Under the pieces are notes generated by a model. That model ran no database searches, was not told the origin of the DNA, and saw nothing but the letters and a program-made list of their open reading frames with translations. A DNA stretch of 25,065 nucleotides from a virus: IMG/VR virus record IMGVR_UViG_3300031774_002334, positions 1 to 25,065 of that record, one strand, 5' to 3'. The position numbers were made by a program, and so were the translations under genes. Shown piece after piece: positions 18,876 through 25,065 of the stretch; position 1 is the first letter of the stretch, and every line of letters begins with the position of its first letter.

Positions 18876-21144
18876 AGAAATAAAAGTAGCCTTAATAGAT
18901 AAGGCACCAAACCGCACAGACTATGTGAGACATTTCAACAATGAGTTTGAATTCGATCATTTTCACCTGTGTAGTAATCCAGAAATTAAAAAAGTTTTAA
19001 AACGTGACGTAGACATCGAGATTGATCTTGATGCGTACGACTGGGTCATTCTCGTAGGAAGTGAAGCATTACAACAATTCACACCTGAGAGATCAATTAC
19101 AGAGCATAGTGGGAGACTTATAGACGATAAATTCCTCCCAGTTATCAATCCTGCTATGCTCGCCTTTAGACCAGAGGCAAGAAGAACTTGGGAGGACTCA
19201 CTAAAGAATATTTTAGGATATGTTAGTGGGGAATTAATACCAGTAGATATATCTACAGAGTCATTCTATGGAATTGACAACAAGGAAGAGGCAATTGAAT
19301 GGATAAACAAAGCGCTAAACGCTCCAACAAGTTATATATCATGCGATACAGAGACCACAGGTCTCTATCCAAGAGACGGTCACATTTTAGGACTAAGTCT
19401 CGCTTATTGCAGAGATCATGCAGTATACATTTTAACAGACGTGGTAGACGAGGAAGTGGAGGTTTTACTCCAGAAGCTCTTTACCAAAAAGATAACGGTA
19501 TTTCACAACGCAAAGTTTGACTTGGCAATGCTAGAATATCATTTTAACTTTGAGTTTCCTCGTATAGAGGATACAATGCTAATGCATTATATGTTGAATG
19601 AGAATCCAGGCACACATGGATTAAAACAGTTAGCGTTAAAACATACAAAGTATGGAAACTATGAACAAGATTTACATAATTACATAGCTGATTATTGTAA
19701 ACGTAACGGAGTTCTAAAGTCACAATTCACTTGGGAATCTATCCCATTTGATGTGATGCAAGTATATGCTGCAATGGATGCGGCAGTTACCTTTGAACTC
19801 TATGAGCTTATGCTAGAAGCTCTTAATAAAAATCCCAAACTAGTAAAAGTATACAAGGATATTCTTGTACCTGGTATGCTATTTTTAAAAGACTGTCAAG
19901 ATAATGGTGTACCTTTTGATCGTAGACGATTAGAAGAAGCACAGAACTTGATGGAGAAAGAAATACAAGAAGCTATTGATAAGCTCTACAGCTTTAAAGA
20001 AGTAAAGATGTTTGAGCAGGCTCAAGGTAAAGAGTTCAATCCAAATAGTACAGTACAATTACGTAGTCTATTGTTTGATGCAATTGGACTACAACCTACA
20101 GGTAAACTAACAGGTACAGGCGCTAACTCTACTGATGCAGAAGTCTTAGGACAGCTTGCCGAGCAGCACCCAGTACCTAATCTAATATTAGATATTCGTC
20201 AGAAGTCTAAGATTAAGAATACTTATTTAGATAAAATTATACCACAACTTGATAGAGACAGTAGATTAAGAACAAACTTTAATATACATTCTACAACATC
20301 AGGTAGGCTATCTTCAAGTGGTAAATTGAATATGCAACAGATACCTCGTGACAATCCGATTGTCAAAGGTTGCATCAAAGCAAAAGAAGGTAATCAGATA
20401 GTTGCAATGGATTTAACAACTGCAGAGGTATATGTAGCAGCTGCCCTATCTGGTGATAAAAATCTAAGTGAAGTATTCAAGTCTGGTGGTAACTTTCATA
20501 GTTCAATTGCAAAGTTAGTATTTAGACTACCCTGTGAGGTCGATGAAGTTGCTGAGCTATATACATTCGAGAGACAAGCTGCTAAAGCTGTTACTTTCGG
20601 TATTATGTATGGAGCAGGGCCGAATAAGATATCACAACAAGTAACAAAAGACTCAGGGTCTAACTTTTCGGTGCAAGATGCGCAGAGAGTTATTAGCCAA
20701 TACTTTGATCAGTTCAGCAGATTAAAACATTGGTTAGAAGAACAGAAAGAGTTTATTGAAGCTAACGCATACTTATACTCTACTTTTGGTAGAAAGCGTA
20801 GACTTGAAAATGTGAGAAGTGCTGATAAAGGTATTGCAAGTCATGAAGTAAGAAGTGGTATAAACTTCTTAGTTCAATCCGTATCATCAGATATGAACTT
20901 GCTTGCCGCAATAGATATGAATAACTATATAAAAGAAAACGGACTAAAAAGTAGAATCTTCGCTTTAGTACATGACTCTATTCTTGCCGAGTGCCCACAT
21001 CATGAGATTGACGCATATAGTAAGAAACTGACAGAGTTTGTGCAGATGGATAGAGGCGTTTATATAAATGGCGCTCCTGTTGGCTGTGACTATGATGTAG
21101 GTGAAGACTATAGTTTTGGTAAGTATACTAAACTATATGGTTAG
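18868..21144 (+). CDS. polA: Family A DNA polymerase with 3'-5' exonuclease
   Basis: A 758-residue replicative polymerase. Residues 1-115 look like a uracil-DNA-glycosylase-type fold (YDWVILVGSEALQQF, then FLPVINPAMLAFRPEARR), without clear catalytic residues. The exonuclease has D160-x-E162 (SCDTETTGLYPRDG), VFHNAKFDLAML and YAAMDAAVTFELYEL. The polymerase has motif A D515 to E520 (AMDLTTAEVYVAAALSGD), motif B RQAAKAVTFGIMYG with F577 at the E. coli F762 position, and motif C LVHDSILAE (D703). Motif C has Ser704 where Pol I has Glu. There is no 5'-3' exonuclease domain. Phe at the 762 position is usual in lytic marine phages. Confidence 0.92.
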   Translation: MTKEIKVALIDKAPNRTDYVRHFNNEFEFDHFHLCSNPEIKKVLKRDVDIEIDLDAYDWVILVGSEALQQFTPERSITEHSGRLIDDKFLPVINPAMLAFRPEARRTWEDSLKNILGYVSGELIPVDISTESFYGIDNKEEAIEWINKALNAPTSYISCDTETTGLYPRDGHILGLSLAYCRDHAVYILTDVVDEEVEVLLQKLFTKKITVFHNAKFDLAMLEYHFNFEFPRIEDTMLMHYMLNENPGTHGLKQLALKHTKYGNYEQDLHNYIADYCKRNGVLKSQFTWESIPFDVMQVYAAMDAAVTFELYELMLEALNKNPKLVKVYKDILVPGMLFLKDCQDNGVPFDRRRLEEAQNLMEKEIQEAIDKLYSFKEVKMFEQAQGKEFNPNSTVQLRSLLFDAIGLQPTGKLTGTGANSTDAEVLGQLAEQHPVPNLILDIRQKSKIKNTYLDKIIPQLDRDSRLRTNFNIHSTTSGRLSSSGKLNMQQIPRDNPIVKGCIKAKEGNQIVAMDLTTAEVYVAAALSGDKNLSEVFKSGGNFHSSIAKLVFRLPCEVDEVAELYTFERQAAKAVTFGIMYGAGPNKISQQVTKDSGSNFSVQDAQRVISQYFDQFSRLKHWLEEQKEFIEANAYLYSTFGRKRRLENVRSADKGIASHEVRSGINFLVQSVSSDMNLLAAIDMNNYIKENGLKSRIFALVHDSILAECPHHEIDAYSKKLTEFVQMDRGVYINGAPVGCDYDVGEDYSFGKYTKLYG

Positions 21145-21616
21145 GCTTGATTTAGTGTACCCAGTTTATGTATTAAACTCAGACAATGTCTGGGAACAGG
21201 ATGGCATAGTCTTCATTGAAGACCAAGTGCTTGATGATTTAAACCAAACTGGGGATACTATCGGGCAGAGAAGGTTGAGGACACCTTTAAAAAATTTATT
21301 CCCACTTAAGTTTCAAATTGATAATATAGTGGGTCTAATAAAACATAGAGGAAAAAACTATGTTGATACTTCGGGAAGATACTTTCATTATGAAAAATCA
21401 ACATTTACACAGTTAATATGTCACAAGATTCGAAGTGTAGAAGATAATAAACAATCATCTACGATTTGGCTAAAAGACATTAACTTTTCTTTTCTAGAAA
21501 AACGTCCTCCAAAGAGTACCGAGTCGTGGGCACAAGTGCTATACCTAAACGGTTTACCATGGGTTATCTACGACTTTCTTGAACAAAAGAAAAATCCGAC
21601 AAGGAGAAAGATATGA
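21137..21616 (+). CDS. Conserved phage protein of unknown function, 159 residues
   Basis: ATG 21137 lies within the last codons of the polymerase gene. The product is beta-rich, with VYPVYVLNSDNVWEQDG, VLDDLNQTGDTIGQRRLRTP, and GLPWVIYDFLEQKKN near its end. I recall similar proteins next to replication genes of other phages, with no assigned role. No strong ribosome site, so likely coupled to the polymerase. It overlaps the helicase gene by 4 bases. Confidence 0.65.
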   Translation: MVRLDLVYPVYVLNSDNVWEQDGIVFIEDQVLDDLNQTGDTIGQRRLRTPLKNLFPLKFQIDNIVGLIKHRGKNYVDTSGRYFHYEKSTFTQLICHKIRSVEDNKQSSTIWLKDINFSFLEKRPPKSTESWAQVLYLNGLPWVIYDFLEQKKNPTRRKI

Positions 21617-22893
21617 AAGCAGTACTAAGTAATAGAATCTATATGAACGCGACTCCAAGTCAGCAGTCAGCTATTGATAGTACACTTACATACACAATAC
21701 CTAACTATGACCCGCGTGATCCCCCTACAACAATTAAGAACATGGGGATTGTTCGAAAAGATTTAATAACGTTACCAAGTGGTAGAGAAGATTTAATTCC
21801 AAAAGACTATGAGATAGTTGATAAGAGAGTAACTAAACGGATAGAATTTCCTAAATTTAAGTTCGAGTTACGACAAAGCCAGCAAGAAGTTTTTGATAGA
21901 GTAGACGAAAGCTGTATAATAAACGCGTGGGTAAGCTGGGGTAAGACATTTACTGCCTTAGCAATCGCGTCAAACTTAAGTCAAAAAACTTTAGTTGTTG
22001 TACATACTTTAGCTCTACTAAAGCAATGGCAAACAGAAACACAAAAAGTTTTTGGAATTGAAGCAGGCATCATAGGTGGTGGTAAGTTCAATATAGATAG
22101 TCCTATCGTAATCGGTAGTGTTCAGTCTCTATACCGTAGAGTCTCTGACATTTCCGATAAATTTGGAACTGTGATACTAGATGAAATGCATCATGTAAGC
22201 AGTCCGACTTTTGCTAAAATTGTAGATAAAAATAAAGCAAGATATAAGATTGGACTCTCAGGTACGATTGAAAGAAAAGATGGTAAACATGTAGTGTTCA
22301 GAGATTACTTTGGACAGACAGTACATAAGCCACCAAAGGAAAACTATATGACCCCTAAAGTGGATATCATAGCCTCAGACGTAAGATTTATGGATGGGCA
22401 GAATATCCCATGGGCAACAAAAGTAACACACCTCTCTTATCAAGAGGAGTATGTTCATTCAGTTGCTATGATAGCAAGTGCCTATGCAGCTAAGGGTCAT
22501 AAAGTTTTGGTTGTCTCAGACCGAGTAGAGTTTCTAAAAACTTGTGCTAAACTGAGCGGAGATGAGGCTCTATCAATTACAGGAGATGTACCTCATGAAG
22601 AACGCCCCGAGATGATGAAACAACTTTGGCATGATAAAAATATTTTATATGGTACACAATCTATATTTTCAGAAGGTGTATCACTTGATTGCTTAAGTTG
22701 TCTTGTTTTGGCAACTCCTGTAAATAATGAACCTCTACTCACTCAGCTAATAGGACGTATTATTAGAATACAAGAGGACAAGTCCCAGCCTGTTGTAGTG
22801 GATATAAATTTAGTAGGTAAAACGGCACGGAAACAGGCGAACAATAGACGAGGCTACTACATGAAGCAAGGGTACGAGGTAAATGACCTATGA
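21613..22893 (+). CDS. SF2 DNA helicase, UvsW-like
   Basis: A 426-residue helicase with an N-terminal recognition part (FKFELRQSQQEVFDRV), a Walker A variant AWVSWGKTFTALAIA, motif II DEMH in TVILDEMHHVSSPTF, motif III GLSGTIERKDG, and the second RecA domain with LVVSDRVEFLKT, TQSIFSEGVSLD and motif VI LIGRIIRIQ. The Walker A uses SWGKT instead of the usual GSGKT. UvsW-type enzymes unwind R-loops and branched DNA and switch replication modes. ATG follows AAGGAGA by 6 bases. Last gene before the promoter at 22905. Confidence 0.87.
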   Translation: MKAVLSNRIYMNATPSQQSAIDSTLTYTIPNYDPRDPPTTIKNMGIVRKDLITLPSGREDLIPKDYEIVDKRVTKRIEFPKFKFELRQSQQEVFDRVDESCIINAWVSWGKTFTALAIASNLSQKTLVVVHTLALLKQWQTETQKVFGIEAGIIGGGKFNIDSPIVIGSVQSLYRRVSDISDKFGTVILDEMHHVSSPTFAKIVDKNKARYKIGLSGTIERKDGKHVVFRDYFGQTVHKPPKENYMTPKVDIIASDVRFMDGQNIPWATKVTHLSYQEEYVHSVAMIASAYAAKGHKVLVVSDRVEFLKTCAKLSGDEALSITGDVPHEERPEMMKQLWHDKNILYGTQSIFSEGVSLDCLSCLVLATPVNNEPLLTQLIGRIIRIQEDKSQPVVVDINLVGKTARKQANNRRGYYMKQGYEVNDL

Positions 22894-22904
22894 AAAAATA
22901 CTTC

Positions 22905-22933
22905 TTGACAGGAGTTGAATTTTTTAGTATAAT
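22905..22933 (+). promoter_or_regulatory. Sigma-70 promoter
   Basis: TTGACA 22905-22910, 17-base spacer, TATAAT 22928-22933, with the AAATACTTCTTGAC lead-in common to this window. RNA should start near 22940, slightly downstream of the ATG at 22936 of the next gene. Confidence 0.9.
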
Positions 22934-22935
22934 AT

Positions 22936-23334
22936 ATGATACGATATAATTGGAAAAAGATCGCTAAAGACAGTAATAATAAGGTTTCAGACATCTTACT
23001 TATAGTGTGGTACATTACTTATGAGTACCCACCTACAAGCAAGCGTGACAGACTCTTTAAATTTTACGGAAAAGATTATTCAGGTGACAGTTTTTTACTT
23101 AATCCTGAGTTTATCTACAAGCATCGTAAGTCTGCTTCTGACTCAGAATGGGCTGAATACATTGCCGTAGCATCTTATAGAAGTTATAACGAATATTTAA
23201 CAACAAATAAATTAACTATAGAACTAGCACAGCTTCCCAAAGCCGTGCAGAACATAATTAAAATGAATAGGCTACTCAAAGTTGAAGATGATAAAGTTTA
23301 TTTTCAGTATGAGAAGTCACAAAAGGAGAAATAA
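22936..23334 (+). CDS. Unknown protein, 132 residues
   Basis: ATG 22936 is the only AUG-type start in a frame that is closed by TAA at 22930, yet it lies only 2 bases after the -10 box and has no Shine-Dalgarno. The product is soluble and helical, with aromatic patches (ILLIVWYITYEYPPTSKRDR, SDSEWAEYIAVASYRSYNEY). It may be read from transcripts coming through from the helicase gene, or begin at the next codon (ATA) on the local transcript. No family recognised. The ssDNA-binding-like gene follows 2 bases after it. Confidence 0.65.
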   Translation: MIRYNWKKIAKDSNNKVSDILLIVWYITYEYPPTSKRDRLFKFYGKDYSGDSFLLNPEFIYKHRKSASDSEWAEYIAVASYRSYNEYLTTNKLTIELAQLPKAVQNIIKMNRLLKVEDDKVYFQYEKSQKEK

Positions 23335-23336
23335 AA

Positions 23337-23981
23337 ATGGCATTAAAATTTGCACAATTAGAAGGTAAGGCTAAAAAGTCTTCCATAAATCAGTTTCAAT
23401 ATCAAGACGGTGATAACGTCGTAAGAATGGTAGGAGATATCCTTCCTAGATACGTATATTGGATAAAAGGTGAGAACGCAAAGAACATTCCTATGGAGTG
23501 TCTTTCCTTCAATCGTTCTACAGAATCTTTTGACAACAAAGAAAAAGATTGGGTAAAAGACTACCACCCAGAAATGAAATGTGGTTGGTCATATGCAATA
23601 CAATGTATTGACCCAAAAGATAGTCAAGTCAAAGTCCTCAACTTAAAGAAAAAACTACTGGAGCAAGTAATGCTTGCTGCTGAAGACCTCGGCGACCCTA
23701 CAGATCCTGAAACAGGATGGGACGTTCACTTTAAAAGAGTTAAGACTGGACCAATGGCTTTCAACGTCGAGTACCAACTACAAGTACTTAGATGTAAAAC
23801 TAGAGCATTAGATGAGTCGGAAAAAGAGTTGATAGAAGGCTTGAAGTCTATGGATGAAGTACTTCCTAGACCAAGCGCAGATGCTCAAAAAGAACTTCTT
23901 GATAGAGTTAGATCAGGTAGCAATGAGTCTCCTGATGCAGAAGTTGCCTCTGAATTTTCAGATGGAGAACAAAAATGGTAG
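23337..23981 (+). CDS. ssDNA-binding protein-like (gp32/gp2.5 analogue)
   Basis: A 214-residue protein with ATG 7 bases after AAAGGAGA. The core is beta-rich (NVVRMVGDILPRYVYWIKGE, MECLSFNR, MKCGWSYAIQCIDPKDSQVK), then GPMAFNVEYQLQVLRCK, and the C-terminus is acidic and flexible (ESPDAEVASEFSDGEQKW). This shape, with an OB-like core, an acidic tail, and a place between a helicase and a recombination nuclease, fits a phage ssDNA-binding protein. There is no decisive motif visible, so the call is from layout and recalled relatives. It overlaps the peroxiredoxin gene by 7 bases. Confidence 0.65.
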   Translation: MALKFAQLEGKAKKSSINQFQYQDGDNVVRMVGDILPRYVYWIKGENAKNIPMECLSFNRSTESFDNKEKDWVKDYHPEMKCGWSYAIQCIDPKDSQVKVLNLKKKLLEQVMLAAEDLGDPTDPETGWDVHFKRVKTGPMAFNVEYQLQVLRCKTRALDESEKELIEGLKSMDEVLPRPSADAQKELLDRVRSGSNESPDAEVASEFSDGEQKW

Positions 23982-24484
23982 TTGTAGGACAAGAGTTTCC
24001 TGAGTTTAAAATGAACACTTGCGAAAGCGATAATTCATTAGGCTCAATAACTCAAAACGATATTGATTCTGAGTGGACTATAGTATACTTTTATCCAAAA
24101 GACTTTACATTTATATGTCCTACAGAGATTGCAGCTTTTGATGAACTATCAAGTGCTGCTCAAATAATCGGAGTGAGTGGAGACAATGAGTTTTGCAAAC
24201 TTGCTTGGAAACAAGATAGTGACCTTATCAGAGATATAGATCACACACTTGCAGCAGATTCAGGCATGGCCTTAGGCTATGAACTAGGAATAGTAAGTGA
24301 AGAAGAAGGTGTTCATTATAGAGCAACCTATATTATAGACCCGAATAATATAGTGCAGCATGTATCAATAAATGCATTAGATACAGGCAGAAGTGCAAAA
24401 GAGATAAAAAGAACTCTTGCGGCACTTCAAGCGGGCGGTTTAACAGGTTGCAGTTGGCAACTAGGAGATGATTTCGTAGCATGA
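23975..24484 (+). CDS. 2-Cys peroxiredoxin (AhpC/Prx-type)
   Basis: A 169-residue thiol peroxidase that reduces H2O2 and organic peroxides. The active site is YFYPKDFTFICPTEIAAFDE with P41, T45 and the peroxidatic C48. Family motifs continue with IIGVSGDNEFCKLAWK and YRATYIIDPNNIVQHVSI. A C-terminal C159 in LTGCSWQLGDDF is the likely resolving Cys (family pattern C-x2-W-x-x-G). ATG 23975 overlaps the previous gene, with GGAG upstream. It is odd to see it tiled between DNA-processing genes. Inference: protects phage DNA synthesis or the infected host from oxidative stress. Confidence 0.9.
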   Translation: MVVVGQEFPEFKMNTCESDNSLGSITQNDIDSEWTIVYFYPKDFTFICPTEIAAFDELSSAAQIIGVSGDNEFCKLAWKQDSDLIRDIDHTLAADSGMALGYELGIVSEEEGVHYRATYIIDPNNIVQHVSINALDTGRSAKEIKRTLAALQAGGLTGCSWQLGDDFVA

Positions 24485-25065
24485 TTTTATTTACAGCAGA
24501 TTGGCATATAAAACTAGGACAAAAGAATGTACCCGTAGAATGGGCTACAAACAGATATCGTGAGTTTTTTGATCAGATTAAAGAGCTTGAGAAAGATGTT
24601 GATCTGCATATCATTGGGGGAGACTTATTTGATAGACTCCCTTCAATGCCTGAGTTAGAGTTATATTTCGACTTTATTAGTGGAGTTACAATTCCAACAA
24701 TTATTTTTGATGGAAACCACGAAGCTACTAAAAAGAATAAAACATTTTTTACTCAATTAAAATCTGCGACTCAAAGATTAAACCCTTTAGTTACTGTCAT
24801 TGATGAAATAACAGTAACAGAACAATACACTATATTACCGTATTGTTATTTACATAGAAAATGGAATCCAGTATTGGACTTAGATATAAGAAAACCTCTA
24901 TTCACTCATGTGAGAGGTTCTATACCACCTCATGTATCTCCTGAAATAGACTTGAATAAGTTAGCACAGTTTCCGATTGTGTTTGCAGGAGATTTACATA
25001 GTCACTCTAATACTCAATTAAATATTGTATATCCAGGTAGTCCGATGTCTACCCAGTTTCACAGA
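24481..25065 (+). CDS. SbcD/Mre11-like nuclease subunit (gp47-like), partial
   Basis: The gene runs off the right edge; 195 residues are visible. It begins ILFTADWHIKLGQ with D-x-H, then IIGGDLFDRLP (GD-x2-D), IFDGNHEATKKNK (GNHE), and FAGDLHSHSNTQLN with GD-x-H, the metal-binding motifs of calcineurin-like phosphoesterases in the Mre11/SbcD order. Phage T4 gp47 and bacterial SbcD pair with an SMC-like ATPase (gp46/SbcC) to process DNA ends for recombination; that partner would be expected just beyond the window. ATG overlaps the peroxiredoxin stop (ATGA). Confidence 0.85.
   Translation, partial: MILFTADWHIKLGQKNVPVEWATNRYREFFDQIKELEKDVDLHIIGGDLFDRLPSMPELELYFDFISGVTIPTIIFDGNHEATKKNKTFFTQLKSATQRLNPLVTVIDEITVTEQYTILPYCYLHRKWNPVLDLDIRKPLFTHVRGSIPPHVSPEIDLNKLAQFPIVFAGDLHSHSNTQLNIVYPGSPMSTQFHR

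Overview
The window looks like a stretch of a tailed, probably lytic bacteriophage genome. It is AT-rich and densely packed, with stop/start overlaps at many junctions, and nearly all genes are on the + strand. It holds a phage replication module (DnaB-like helicase, TOPRIM primase, family A DNA polymerase, SF2 helicase, ssDNA-binding-like protein, SbcD/gp47-like nuclease) and a lysis cassette (GH24 lysozyme, overlapping spanins, holin candidates). Several host-derived auxiliary genes are also present: PPK2, Hsp20, A-type Fe-S carrier, ribosomal protein bS21, peroxiredoxin and MazG-like. This gene set, and several small proteins that I recall from marine cyanophage/pelagiphage-type viruses, suggest an uncultured marine phage. 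That is recall, not a search. I see no tRNA, integrase, CRISPR array or insertion sequence.

Layout. 1-2552: end of an unknown gene, a PPK2-family polyphosphate kinase, then small unknown genes including a Myb/SANT-like HTH protein. 2553-3250: about 700 bases without a gene, carrying a long imperfect hairpin, between convergent transcription units. 3251-4257: a minus-strand island (Myb-like HTH, unknown, bS21-like, two small proteins) driven by one promoter. 4324-5675: divergent promoter, small membrane proteins, an IbpA-like Hsp20 behind a structured leader of about 180 bases, and an A-type Fe-S protein. 5676-7917: lysis cassette. 7918-8091: structured RNA. 8092-12413: small accessory genes, including MazG-like, YubB/DUF1281-like, DUF3310-like, HTH and zinc-ribbon proteins. 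12543-16058: PC4-like protein, a NAD+-dependent DNA ligase split into two genes, and a multi-repeat HTH protein with a strong terminator. 16080-25065: replication and recombination module with a peroxiredoxin inserted.

Transcription and translation. Eleven near-consensus sigma-70 promoters (TTGACT/TTGACA or one mismatch, 17-base spacer, TATAAT-like) are visible. At six of them an ATG or GTG of a credible gene begins only 6-7 bases after the -10 box, where RNA should start, so these messages should be leaderless. The same phage appears to encode its own bS21, the ribosomal protein next to the anti-Shine-Dalgarno end of 16S rRNA. The pairing of leaderless phage messages with a phage bS21, from a leaderless HTH-led operon, is the most interesting system-level idea here. 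Other leads are the paralogous Myb-like proteins spread through the window, the split ligase with its own internal promoter, the possible RNA switch in front of hsp20, and two structured non-coding segments.
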